NCBI RefSeq assembly: GCF_000421585.1
Contig: NZ_ATXH01000010.1
Coordinates: forward strand, 1 to 64,000
Origin: Thermodesulfatator atlanticus DSM 21156
Lineage (GTDB): Bacteria; Desulfobacterota; Thermodesulfobacteria; Thermodesulfobacteriales; Thermodesulfatatoraceae
Direction of reading: 5' to 3'
Length of the DNA stretch: 64,000 nt
Both the position numbers and the translations under genes were made by a program. This document shows positions 17,649 to 26,200 of the stretch, piece by piece. Positions within the stretch are counted from its first letter, which is position 1. Each line of letters starts with the position of its first letter. A model generated the notes under the pieces. It was not told the origin of the DNA, ran no database searches, and saw only the letters and a program-made list of their open reading frames with translations.

Positions 17649-18977
17649 ATGGACAAAAAAATCTTTCGCATTGCCATTGTTGGGCGACCAAACGTAGGAA
17701 AGTCGACCCTTTTTAATACCCTCACCCGCACCAGAAAGGCCCTGGTTGAAAAATCCCCCGGGGTTACCCGGGACAGGGTGTATGGAACCGCTGAAATTGC
17801 AGGACGCATGGTTACCCTGATTGACACAGGCGGTCTTCTTCCAGGAGACGAAGACCGCTTTGCCCGTGAGATACTTTCTCAGTCAGAAAAGGCCTTGGAT
17901 GAGGCAGACCTAGTTCTTTTTGTGGTTGATGGTCAGGAAGGGGTAACCCCTGTTGATGAGGAATTGGCTTCTTTACTTCACAAGAAAGAAAAGCCCGTCA
18001 TTGTAGTGGTTAACAAACTTGACGGCCCGCGGCTTGACGAAGCGCTTTCTGAGTTTTACGCCCTTGGCTTTGACAAAGTGATTGGCATTTCTGCCAAACA
18101 CAAAAGAAACCTCGAAGAATTAGAACACGCTATCGAAGAATTTCTGCCTGAAGAAACCGAAGAGGAAGAAATAAAAGAAGATGACATTGTAAAACTTGCC
18201 GTGCTTGGTCGTCCCAATGTAGGTAAGAGTTCGCTGGTAAACAGGCTCCTTGGGGAAGAACGCATGATAGTCTCCGACGTGCCAGGCACCACCCGCGACA
18301 GTGTTGACACCCTTCTTGAACTTCCTAATGGCCGCAAATACCTCTTAATTGACACCGCTGGAATTCGCAGGCGCCCGCGTATTAAGCAAAGGGTGGAAAA
18401 GTTTAGCGTTGATAAGGCCCTTGAGGCCCTTCGCCGCTGTGATATCGCCCTTATGGTACTTACCGCTGAGGAAGGCATTACCGACCAGGACCAAAAAATA
18501 CTCTCTCAAATAGACAAAAATCACAAGGGCTGTTTGATCCTGGTAAACAAATGGGATTTGCTTGACGGCAAGCGCGAAGAAGCAAACATTATGCTTCAGC
18601 AAATAAGATATGGAGCACGTTTCATCCCCTGGGCCCCCATACTTACTATCTCGGCCATGACCGGGCGCCGTGTAAAAGAAATTTTGCCTCTGGTCGATGA
18701 AATTTACGCCCAATATTCCACCCGTGTACCCACCTGGAAGGTAAACAAGGCCCTGGAACAAATTACCACAGATCACAGTATCTACGCCTCAACAGGCAAA
18801 CGCATTAAGTTCTACTACGGCACCCAGGTAGGCGTTAGGCCGCCTACGTTTGTTGTTTTTACGAATTATCCTGATGAGATTCCCAAAAGCTTTGAACGTT
18901 ATCTCAAAAACCGCCTGCGGGAGATGCTCGGCTTTGACAAGAGCCCTGTCAAAGTAATTTTCAGAGAAAAAAGATAA
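17649..18977 (+). CDS. der: ribosome biogenesis GTPase Der (EngA)
   Basis: A 442-residue GTPase with two tandem G domains, needed for 50S subunit maturation. Domain 1 has GRPNVGKSTLFNTLT, DTGGLL and NKLD; domain 2 has GRPNVGKSSLVNRLL, DTAGIRRR and NKWD. The C-terminal KH-like domain (YASTGKRIKFYYGTQVGVRP) ends in DKSPVKVIFREKR. GGAG precedes the ATG. A GC-rich GNRA-loop hairpin follows the stop. Confidence 0.97.
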   Translation: MDKKIFRIAIVGRPNVGKSTLFNTLTRTRKALVEKSPGVTRDRVYGTAEIAGRMVTLIDTGGLLPGDEDRFAREILSQSEKALDEADLVLFVVDGQEGVTPVDEELASLLHKKEKPVIVVVNKLDGPRLDEALSEFYALGFDKVIGISAKHKRNLEELEHAIEEFLPEETEEEEIKEDDIVKLAVLGRPNVGKSSLVNRLLGEERMIVSDVPGTTRDSVDTLLELPNGRKYLLIDTAGIRRRPRIKQRVEKFSVDKALEALRRCDIALMVLTAEEGITDQDQKILSQIDKNHKGCLILVNKWDLLDGKREEANIMLQQIRYGARFIPWAPILTISAMTGRRVKEILPLVDEIYAQYSTRVPTWKVNKALEQITTDHSIYASTGKRIKFYYGTQVGVRPPTFVVFTNYPDEIPKSFERYLKNRLREMLGFDKSPVKVIFREKR

Positions 18978-18987
18978 AGGGGGGGCA

Positions 18988-19008
18988 GGCGCCGCAAGGC
19001 GCCCTTTA
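18988..19008 (+). terminator. possible terminator after der
   Basis: GGCGCC, loop GCAA, GGCGCC, then CTTTAAG. It is a short, GC-rich stem with a GNRA tetraloop but only a weak T-run. Confidence 0.4.
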
Positions 19009-19043
19009 AGTGATTAAAGAGAGCATTTAAAGCCCGAGGTTAT

Positions 19044-19086
19044 GGATCCGTTCCTATTTTTCGTTCCGAAAAATAGGAACGGATCC
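19044..19086. repeat. 43-bp palindromic repeat, reference copy
   Basis: A perfect 20-bp inverted repeat: left arm GGATCCGTTCCTATTTTTCG, loop TTC, right arm CGAAAAATAGGAACGGATCC. It is preceded by AAAGCCCGAGGTTAT, the flank shared with other copies. It sits between der and the superoxide reductase gene. Confidence 0.95.
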
Positions 19087-19113
19087 CGAAAGGAATGTTC
19101 ACTAAAATTCTTA

Positions 19114-19599
19114 TTAATAAACTTCGATCTTAAAAGGTTTGCTTATCCAGGTACCATGCAGGTTGCAATGCTCAACAGCCTCAAGGGTAGCGCTTTTGTT
19201 AAGCCGGATGGAAAACTTTGCGCTTGAAGAGGCTACTCCACCTACCGGGTATTCCACCTCGGCAATCTTTTTTCCGTCACACAGCAAATAGATATCGGAA
19301 ATCCAGTGTTTGGGGGTGGAAGGATGGGTTACCTTATATCCCACTTTAACTTCAACCTCAAACCACTCGCCCGCCTTAACTTTTTTGGGGACAACAATGG
19401 CAGGAACATGCTTTTTCTCAAGCATTGAGGGATTGGCCGGGTTTTTAAGACGTAAGTATTTTTCTTTTTTGTGTTCGTAGTATTCGCTTTTGTACTCGTG
19501 ATATTCGTCTTCACTTGCACGTGCAATATTTACGGCACTTAAAACAGAAAAGGCAGCTGCGCCTCCCAAAACCTTCTTGAGAAAATCCCTTCTTTCCAT
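19114..19599 (-). CDS. Tat-exported superoxide reductase (class II desulfoferrodoxin type)
   Basis: A 161-residue protein with a twin-arginine signal (MERRDFLKKVLGGAAAFSVL...ARA) followed by a neelaredoxin-like superoxide reductase domain, which reduces superoxide to peroxide without making O2. Center II ligands are visible as His in KKHVPAIVV, the two His in THPSTPKHWISDIYL, and Cys plus His in EHCNLHGTW. The N-terminal rubredoxin-like Dx domain is absent. A His/Tyr/Glu-rich linker follows the signal. The Tat signal implies a folded, iron-loaded periplasmic enzyme, complementing the cytosolic desulfoferrodoxin at 49154. AGGAGG precedes the start; transcribed alone. Confidence 0.9.
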   Translation of the reverse strand: MERRDFLKKVLGGAAAFSVLSAVNIARASEDEYHEYKSEYYEHKKEKYLRLKNPANPSMLEKKHVPAIVVPKKVKAGEWFEVEVKVGYKVTHPSTPKHWISDIYLLCDGKKIAEVEYPVGGVASSSAKFSIRLNKSATLEAVEHCNLHGTWISKPFKIEVY

Positions 19600-19717
19600 A
19601 ACAACCTCCTGTTAAATAATTTTGAAATTATTATAAATTTTAATTCATATTAAAACAAGAATTTTTATAAAGTTTTAGGTCTACCTTGTACCTAATTTTT
19701 TTGCTAGGTTATTCGTG

Positions 19718-21022
19718 ATGGCGCCCAAAAGATGTGTTTTGATATTGTTAGATGGCTTGTCTGATCGTGCTCATCAGGTGTTAGGAAACAAAACTCCCCT
19801 TGAGGCTGCTAAAACGCCCAGCATGGATATTTTGGCACAAAGAGGATTGTGCGGTCTTATGCATGCAAGCGAGCCTGGAGTAGCGCTTCCCAGTGAGCAA
19901 GCCCATTTTGCCATGTTTGGTTTTGCTAAGGATTTTCCAGGGCGCGGACCTTTAGAAGCCCTTGGCGCAGAGATAAAAATCTCTCCAGGTGACGTGGCTA
20001 TCCTCGCACGATTTGTGGGAGTAAAACAACTCCAAGATGGACTCGTAATCATTGATAATTCGCCCCAGCTTACGGCCCAAGAAAAAGAATATCTGGTTTC
20101 CCTTGTAGCCAGTATAAATATTCCTGGGGTAAAATTTTCTTTTCATCCTGTAAGCGGAACAAGGGGTATTTTGATAGTTAAAGGAGAAGTCTCTCCCTTT
20201 GTTTCGGACTCAGATCCTCTTAGCGAAGGGGCCCCCATTTACAAAGTTGAACCCACGAACCCGGAGGATGCCCTGGCAGCTAAAACCGCAGAAGTTTTGA
20301 ATAAGTTTCTTTACGAGGTCTGGCAAAAACTAGAAAAAGCTCCTTTAAACCAGGAAAGACTAAAAAAAGGGTTTTCCCCTGTTAATTTTCTTGCAACTCA
20401 CCGGGCAGGAAAGCTCGGGGAAACCGAAACTTTTAATGAACGCTGGGGGCTTCGCGCAGCAAGTATTTCCTCTGGCATAATTTATTGGGGTATTGGCAAA
20501 TACCTGGGTTTTCACGTGGAAAAAATGAAAGATTATAAAGACCCGGCACAAGAGCTTGATGAACGGCTTTTGCGCGCTAAAGAACTTGCCAAGGACTTTG
20601 ATTTTATTCATATCCATCACAAGGGTCCTGACGAAGCCGCCCATCGTAAAGACCCTTTGCTTAAGAAAAAGACTATCGAAGCTCTTGATAAGGCTTTGTC
20701 TTCTCATCTTGATTGGTTACTCTCTCCTGAAAACCTCGTTATCCTCACTTCAGACCACGCGACACCGTCCTCAGGTAAAATGATCCATAGCGGTGAACCT
20801 GTACCTGTTGTTTTTTGTGGAGAAGGAGTTTGGCCAGATAACGTTAAAAAATTTTCAGAAGTCTCCTGCACTCAAGGGGCCTTGAGCCTTATTTCTGCCA
20901 AATCCCTTATGTATCTTGTGCTCAACTTTTTGGACAGAGGAATACTTGCAGGACTTTGCTATGGTAAAACTCCGCGGGCATATTATCCTTGCAATGCTAG
21001 GTTATTTGAGGTGAAAGCATGA
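19718..21022 (+). CDS. ApgM-like phosphoglycerate mutase-family protein (second copy)
   Basis: A 434-residue member of the ApgM branch of the alkaline-phosphatase superfamily. LILLDGLSD provides the first metal-binding Asp, the likely catalytic serine is in VALPSEQAHFAMFGF, and FPGRGPLEALGAEI, HIHHKGPDEAAHRKDP and LTSDHATPSSGKMIHSGEPVP are present. It is clearly more divergent than the copy at 6013 and may act on a different substrate. ATG at 19718 is chosen; GTG at 19715 is also possible. It overlaps the NadM-like gene by four bases (ATGA), pointing to a joint role that the sequence does not name. Confidence 0.82.
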   Translation: MAPKRCVLILLDGLSDRAHQVLGNKTPLEAAKTPSMDILAQRGLCGLMHASEPGVALPSEQAHFAMFGFAKDFPGRGPLEALGAEIKISPGDVAILARFVGVKQLQDGLVIIDNSPQLTAQEKEYLVSLVASINIPGVKFSFHPVSGTRGILIVKGEVSPFVSDSDPLSEGAPIYKVEPTNPEDALAAKTAEVLNKFLYEVWQKLEKAPLNQERLKKGFSPVNFLATHRAGKLGETETFNERWGLRAASISSGIIYWGIGKYLGFHVEKMKDYKDPAQELDERLLRAKELAKDFDFIHIHHKGPDEAAHRKDPLLKKKTIEALDKALSSHLDWLLSPENLVILTSDHATPSSGKMIHSGEPVPVVFCGEGVWPDNVKKFSEVSCTQGALSLISAKSLMYLVLNFLDRGILAGLCYGKTPRAYYPCNARLFEVKA

Positions 21023-21573
21023 AATATCCTTTAGGCGTTGTCCACGGAAGATTTCAGGGCTTTCATTTAGACCACCTAAAATACGTACTTGCGGCGGCCA
21101 AGCGTTGTGAACATCTAGTAGTAGGGATTACCAATCCCGATCCCATGCTTACCAAAGAAGATCCAGCAGACCCTGAAAGAAGCAAGCCAGAGGCGAATCC
21201 CTTCACTTACTTCGAAAGGTATCTTATGGTGAAAGAATCACTTCTTGATGAAGGGCTTTCTCAAAAAGAATTTTCAATCGTACCCTTTCCTATTAACCGT
21301 CCCGAATTGTGGAAATTTTACGTCCCTTTAAATGCGGTTTTCTTTCTTACTATTTATGACGATTGGGGCCGCAAAAAAAAGAAAATGTTTGAAGAACAAG
21401 GGTTAAAAGTCGAAGTTCTTTGGGAAAAGCCACTTTCTCAGAAAGGGATTAGGGCCACAGAAGTGCGCCATCTCATGCGCCAGGGTGATCCAAAGTGGAG
21501 AGAACTCGTCCCCCCGGGAACTGCCAGAATTATCGAAAAGCTTAACCTTATTGAAAAGCTCAAAAATCTATAG
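21019..21573 (+). CDS. NadM-like nucleotidyltransferase
   Basis: A 184-residue single-domain nucleotidyltransferase resembling archaeal nicotinamide-nucleotide adenylyltransferases. The ATP-binding motif is HGRFQGFHLDHLKYV, where the usual H-x-G-H reads HLDH. A GITNPDPMLTKEDPADPERS segment, PFTYFERYLMV and the C-terminal KGIRATEVRHLM (ISTTEIR-like) fit the fold. It is translationally coupled to the ApgM-like gene upstream. NMN or NaMN adenylylation is the simplest guess, but the substituted motif and the ApgM partner leave the true substrate open. Confidence 0.75.
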   Translation: MKYPLGVVHGRFQGFHLDHLKYVLAAAKRCEHLVVGITNPDPMLTKEDPADPERSKPEANPFTYFERYLMVKESLLDEGLSQKEFSIVPFPINRPELWKFYVPLNAVFFLTIYDDWGRKKKKMFEEQGLKVEVLWEKPLSQKGIRATEVRHLMRQGDPKWRELVPPGTARIIEKLNLIEKLKNL

Positions 21574-21661
21574 TTCTTCTCTTTCGAAGCTCTCCCAGCT
21601 TTTTCAAGGCTTTTCATTTTTTTCCCGAAGAGAATTTTAGGAAAAAATCTTGGGAGGTTTT

Positions 21662-23146
21662 ATGCCTAGTCGCCAAGGAATGCTTATTCTCAAAGACTTT
21701 CCAATAGAAAAAACAGACGAAATAGCAACTTTTTTAAGCCAATATACCAAAGGCAACGGAACTTCAGTTGAACATATTAAAAAAGTTCTTTTAAAAAAGC
21801 CCTTGATTTTGAAAAAAAATATCCCCGAAGAAGCTGCCAAGCCTTTTCTTGATTTTCTATCTAGCATGGGGGCAGAAGTACAATTCATTCCTTTAGAACA
21901 GGGCCCTGAGACCTTTGCAAAGTTGTCAAAACCAGCACAACCACAAGAGACTTCCCATTTTTCGGAACAAAAAATAGGAACTGATCCTGGTGCTTTCCAG
22001 GGGTCTCTACCCGTTAACGAAGATGCAGAACGGGAAAAAGTTTTAAACCAACAAGATAGATTTTCTTCTGATAAGCCTAAAGATGTATCTGATTTTTCCC
22101 TTCATGATCACGAATACGATGAAGAAAAACTTCTACAAGAATACTGGTATGAAGAAAAAAATAAGAAAAAGTTTTCTTTTCATAACCTAAAAAATATCAT
22201 CCAGGAAGAAATATATCGTGTTAATAAAGAACTTTGGCTAATTTTATCTTTGGTATCTTTGATTGCACTTACTAATTTTTTAGTAGATTCTCAGAAGCTT
22301 CTTTTAAGTCTTTATACACTTCCTACCGTCTTTTCCGCGTACTTTTTTGGCAAAAGGCATGCCGTTCTTACAGCTTTTGCCAGTATCTTGTTAGTAATTT
22401 TGCTTATTTATTATCTTCCTCAACTAATAGAAGGAAAGTCGATTCTTTCTCTGAATTCTAACAATTGGCGTGAACTTGCCATCTGGGGTGGAAGTTTAAT
22501 AATAACTGCTTATGCCATGGGATCTCTTTATGACCGCTACAAGGAGAAAATCAGAGAACTACAGAAGACCTATCATGGAGTTCTCTTGATACTTAGGCAT
22601 TTTATATCAAAAGACGAATATACGGAAAACCATTGTTATCGGGTTTCCGTTTTTGCGGTAAAAATTGCCCAATATCTCGGGCTTCCTGAAGAACGGATTG
22701 AAGATTTACGTAATGCGGCTTTATTACATGACATCGGGAAATTAAAAATAAGCAGGGAAATACTTTATAAGGCCGCCAAGCTCACCCAACAGGAATTCAA
22801 AGAAATAAAAAAACACGTTACCTCTGCCACCGAAATACTTGATCCCCTGCAAGGAACTTTGGGCCGAATTATTCCTATTATTCTGGCACATCACGAAAAA
22901 TACGACGGTTCAGGATACCTAGGGATGAAAGGGGAAGACATTCCTCTTGAGGCCAAAATTCTTGCTGTTGCAGATGTGTACGATGCCCTTATAAGCGACC
23001 GGCCTTACAAAAAGGGCTTGCCTCCTTTTGAAGCCAAAGAAATTATCGTAAAAGGTGCCGGTAAGCACTTTGACCCCAAAGTAGTAGCGGCCTTTGTAAA
23101 GGCTTTTGAACACGGAGAGATGGAAGTCCCCCATATAGTTGTTTAA
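21662..23146 (+). CDS. membrane HD-GYP-type phosphodiesterase
   Basis: A 494-residue membrane protein. Residues about 1-75 resemble the ribosomal L7/L12 C-terminal fold (VEHIKKVLLKKPLILKKN...AKPFLDFLSSMGAEVQFIPL). A variable linker contains a palindrome-encoded stretch (HFSEQKIGTDP). Four membrane helices lie at about 180-285, followed by a coiled stretch and an HD-GYP domain: HDIGKLKIS, HHEKYDGSGY and ILAVADVYDALISDRPYK. The GYP signature itself reads GYL, so c-di-GMP hydrolysis is likely but not certain. The ATG at 21662 follows GGGAGG; the TTG at 21650 is rejected. Transcribed alone. Confidence 0.85.
   Translation: MPSRQGMLILKDFPIEKTDEIATFLSQYTKGNGTSVEHIKKVLLKKPLILKKNIPEEAAKPFLDFLSSMGAEVQFIPLEQGPETFAKLSKPAQPQETSHFSEQKIGTDPGAFQGSLPVNEDAEREKVLNQQDRFSSDKPKDVSDFSLHDHEYDEEKLLQEYWYEEKNKKKFSFHNLKNIIQEEIYRVNKELWLILSLVSLIALTNFLVDSQKLLLSLYTLPTVFSAYFFGKRHAVLTAFASILLVILLIYYLPQLIEGKSILSLNSNNWRELAIWGGSLIITAYAMGSLYDRYKEKIRELQKTYHGVLLILRHFISKDEYTENHCYRVSVFAVKIAQYLGLPEERIEDLRNAALLHDIGKLKISREILYKAAKLTQQEFKEIKKHVTSATEILDPLQGTLGRIIPIILAHHEKYDGSGYLGMKGEDIPLEAKILAVADVYDALISDRPYKKGLPPFEAKEIIVKGAGKHFDPKVVAAFVKAFEHGEMEVPHIVV
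21951..21987. repeat. degenerate 43-bp palindrome inside the HD-GYP gene
   Basis: CTTCCCATTTTTCGGAAC then AAAAAATAGGAACTGATCC: recognisable right arm and most of the left arm, translated in frame within the linker. Confidence 0.65.
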
Positions 23147-23228
23147 CTAATCTTTAAAAAATTTTTGAGAGTACAGAATTTCAGGGTAGCAATATAAACT
23201 TAAAATTTTTATTTTTTTAAGACTTGTT

Positions 23229-23240
23229 TATAATGTTTTC
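23229..23240 (+). promoter_or_regulatory. TATAAT box immediately upstream of an ATG (possible leaderless start)
   Basis: TATAAT at 23229-23234 followed by only six bases before the ATG at 23241, with no Shine-Dalgarno. Transcription would begin at or next to the A of the start codon. No good -35 hexamer is seen. Confidence 0.4.
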
Positions 23241-25085
23241 ATGAAAGATCTGGCCGAAAGCTGGGATCGCTACCAAAGATATTTAATCCTTTTACCTCAA
23301 AACCCTAAAAAGTGCTTCCAAGAGCTTAATCCTCTTTTTAAATGGGCTACCGATAAAAAAGACAGCTACCATGCCTTTTTGCTCTGGCCTTTATTAATCA
23401 AAGCCATCATCTTTTCCTGGGATAATTTTAAAAAACTTGATCCCTACCTTGAGTGGTACGAATCAAATTTCCCCCTTGCTAGGCTTGAAATCATTCCTGA
23501 GTTTTTAGCTTTTTTAAAAAGCAACTATTTCTTGGCACTTTTTCTCAGGAAACCTGAAAAACAAATCCTTCCGGTGCTTCAACAAGAACTCTTGGCATCG
23601 CTAAATCAAGTTGAACAACAAGAGACCAAAGCAGAAATCCTTTTTAGTATTTCTTGGCGTGTTTTTTGGCAAGGAGACCTTATAACTCTTGCTCTTCTTG
23701 GAGATGAGCTAAAGCGCCTAACAAAGTTTTCTCCTGGCGCTGAAATCACCAAAACTTGGATAGAAGCGGGAAAAGCAATATGGGTACATGATGAATTTGA
23801 TGCTGCCAGAAGTTTATTACAAAAAGCCCATCAACTAGCGGATAGAAAAGAAATCCCCATTTGGAAACACCTTCTCTTTGCCTTTGAGGGCGCTTGCTTT
23901 CTTTTGAAAAACAAGCCTTTAGGTGCTGAAAAGGCTTTAAACGCTATGGAAGCATCTTTACCAAAAACAGGAAAACACGCCTTGGGGCACTTTCTCTATC
24001 TGAAGGGGTGGAAACACTTTTTAGCCAAAGACTTTAATCAGGCTGACATCTATTTTAAGCGTGCGCTCCAGGTTTTAGAAGAGACAGGGTATCGCTATCC
24101 TTTTTATCTGACTTGCTTTGCCCTCTCACAGGTCCTTTTTGCAAAAAAAGAATTTCCTGAAAGCCTTAAATACCTGAAAAAATGTGAAACTTTTGCCAGA
24201 GAAGCTAAATCTTTTGCTCTTTTGTTCATGTGTAGTCTTCACCAGGCTTATTTAGCCTATTTGAGCGGAGATGCTGCCTTTGGAAAGTTTTTTCTAAAAA
24301 GGGCCCTTTCCATAGGGAACAGACAAAATTATATCCATCTTCTCTGGTGGCATAATCCCCAGATGCTTTCTTATACGCTAGCCAAAGCCCTTGAGGGCAA
24401 CATTTTCCCGAATTATGCCAAACAGCTTATCATTCGACATAATTTGAGGCCGTCGCCTGCTTTTGGAAATATCTCTGTCAACTGGCCTTATCGTCTAAAA
24501 ATTTATACTCTTGGGCGCTTTGCCTTAGAAATAGAATTAAACAAGCAAAAAATTAGAAAAACTCCTTCAAAACCCCTTGAATTACTGGCTATTTTAGTCG
24601 CAGCCCAAGGAGAAGTAGAAAAATCTTATGTTCTAGATATCCTCTGGCCTGAAATTGAAGCTGATAACGCTTATCACAACCTTGAAACTACAATCTATCG
24701 GCTGCGAAAGGTATTGGGGCAAAAAGACCTTATTAAAAGCCACGGTCGCACTATAAGCCTGGATACCGAAAGTTGTTACGTGGACATGTGGGAGCTGAAA
24801 AGCAAACTTGAAAAAATTAAAAAAGCTATAACCCGCCAAGCTGGGGCAGAAGCTTTTCTGCTAACAGAAGAAGTTCTCGATCTTTATGACGAATTCCTTC
24901 CAGGATACCACAACCCTCTGGTAATCTATGAAAGAAATTTTCTTAAAAAGAAGACCTCTGCCCTACTTATTCAATGCTTAGAGTTTTTAACAAAAAGCTT
25001 TCCCAAAGAGGTCCCATTTTTGAAAGAAAAAGCCGCTTCCATTTTAGGCCCGGAGTTTTCTCAAAAATTGGCCCAGAACCTATAA
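23241..25085 (+). CDS. TPR protein with C-terminal SARP/BTAD-type DNA-binding domain
   Basis: A 614-residue cytosolic protein. Residues about 1-400 are helical and TPR-like (LGHFLYLKGWKHFLAKDFNQ and LAYLSGDAAFGKFFLKRALS type units). Then comes an OmpR-like winged helix (about 412-500: RLKIYTLGRFALEIEL...PLELLAILVAA...ETTIYRLRKVLG) and a bacterial transcriptional activation-type helical tail. This is the reverse of the usual SARP order, with the TPR array in front. It is probably a transcriptional regulator sensing an unknown protein or ligand through the TPRs. A TATAAT lies directly at the start codon. No obvious target gene; the protease cassette lies downstream after a 164-bp gap. Confidence 0.72.
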   Translation: MKDLAESWDRYQRYLILLPQNPKKCFQELNPLFKWATDKKDSYHAFLLWPLLIKAIIFSWDNFKKLDPYLEWYESNFPLARLEIIPEFLAFLKSNYFLALFLRKPEKQILPVLQQELLASLNQVEQQETKAEILFSISWRVFWQGDLITLALLGDELKRLTKFSPGAEITKTWIEAGKAIWVHDEFDAARSLLQKAHQLADRKEIPIWKHLLFAFEGACFLLKNKPLGAEKALNAMEASLPKTGKHALGHFLYLKGWKHFLAKDFNQADIYFKRALQVLEETGYRYPFYLTCFALSQVLFAKKEFPESLKYLKKCETFAREAKSFALLFMCSLHQAYLAYLSGDAAFGKFFLKRALSIGNRQNYIHLLWWHNPQMLSYTLAKALEGNIFPNYAKQLIIRHNLRPSPAFGNISVNWPYRLKIYTLGRFALEIELNKQKIRKTPSKPLELLAILVAAQGEVEKSYVLDILWPEIEADNAYHNLETTIYRLRKVLGQKDLIKSHGRTISLDTESCYVDMWELKSKLEKIKKAITRQAGAEAFLLTEEVLDLYDEFLPGYHNPLVIYERNFLKKKTSALLIQCLEFLTKSFPKEVPFLKEKAASILGPEFSQKLAQNL

Positions 25086-25134
25086 TTTTAGAGCCCTTTG
25101 CAAAGTACGTTTTCTTAAGTCCCGTTCCAGCAAT

Positions 25135-25170
25135 CTGTTCCCATTTTCCGGAAGAAAGTGGGAAAGACCC
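25135..25170. repeat. degenerate 43-bp palindrome
   Basis: GTTCCCATTTTCCGGAAG then AAAGTGGGAAAGA; central inverted repeat retained, ends lost. It lies between the TPR regulator and the protease cassette. Confidence 0.5.
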
Positions 25171-25249
25171 CATTTGGTTAGTTTTTTGTGAAATATCTGT
25201 GAGTGCCTCGGCTTTATTTTAGGTCATAGACCAAAACAAGGAGGCACTT

Positions 25250-26176
25250 ATGGAACAAGAACAGGTCATAGAAGAGATGATTTTACGTATCCAGGAAATT
25301 AAGGCCGAGGTAGAAGAGGAGCTTTTGATCAAAGAAAACGTCGTAGGCTTGGGTGTGGGATTCAAAGAAGTAGGGGGCAAAGAAACCACTGACCTTTGCC
25401 TGCAAGTTTATGTGGAAAAAAAGCTTCCCCAAAAGGAATTAGCTCCAGAGGCGCTTGTTCCAGAACGTATTTCAGAGCTACCTACAGATGTAGTAGAGGT
25501 GGGAATCGTTGAAGCCCAAAGTTATACGGCCTGTGTGCGACCAGCGCGGCCTGGCTATAGCATTGGCCATTATCGTATCACCGCGGGAACTTTCGGCTGT
25601 CTGGTAAAGAGTTGCCGTACGGGAAGGTCCTATATTCTTTCAAACAACCACGTGCTGGCCAATAGTAATCAAGCCCGTATCGGAGATCCGATTGTGCAGC
25701 CAGGGCCTTATGACAACAAGCCCTGTAACCCCAAAGTCATTGCCAGATTAGCAGCCTTTGTCCCCATTAGCTTTTCCTCAGGAACGTATAACCTGGTTGA
25801 TGCTGCCCTCGCGCACCCAGCTGGTTCAAGCTTAGTTATCCCCTATTTTCCCAATGGCTCTTTGCCCAAAGGAACCAAAGTGGCTAACCTGGGAATGCAA
25901 GTTTACAAATTCGGTCGCACCACCCAATTTAGTCGCGGCAGAGTTCGTGGTGTAGATGCCACCATAGCCGTACGTTACGGCGCTGGCAAAAGGGCAATTT
26001 TCCGAAATCAGATAGTTACGACCAATATGTCCCGTGGGGGAGACTCAGGCTCTTTGCTTTTTTCAAGCGATGGCTATGCCGTGGGGCTACTTTTCGCCGG
26101 ATCTTCGGTGGTCACCATTCACAACAACATTCACAACGTGTTACTGGCCCTAAGGGTAAGACTCGTTACGGCTTAA
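25250..26176 (+). CDS. trypsin-fold serine protease, NAL1-like, cytosolic
   Basis: A 308-residue chymotrypsin-fold protease without a signal peptide or membrane segment. The N-terminal 75 residues (ENVVGLGVGFKEVGG...LCLQVYVEKKLP...PTDVVEVG) form the segment typical of this NAL1-like group. Catalytic residues fit His in ILSNNHVLAN, Asp in NLVDAALAHP and Ser in SRGGDSGSLLF. Strong GGAGG precedes the ATG. It is the first of three closely spaced genes of unknown purpose. Likely self-processing or acting on a partner such as the next gene product; that is inference. Confidence 0.82.
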   Translation: MEQEQVIEEMILRIQEIKAEVEEELLIKENVVGLGVGFKEVGGKETTDLCLQVYVEKKLPQKELAPEALVPERISELPTDVVEVGIVEAQSYTACVRPARPGYSIGHYRITAGTFGCLVKSCRTGRSYILSNNHVLANSNQARIGDPIVQPGPYDNKPCNPKVIARLAAFVPISFSSGTYNLVDAALAHPAGSSLVIPYFPNGSLPKGTKVANLGMQVYKFGRTTQFSRGRVRGVDATIAVRYGAGKRAIFRNQIVTTNMSRGGDSGSLLFSSDGYAVGLLFAGSSVVTIHNNIHNVLLALRVRLVTA

Positions 26177-26200
26177 ATAAAACTAAAAAGGAGGTCCTTC

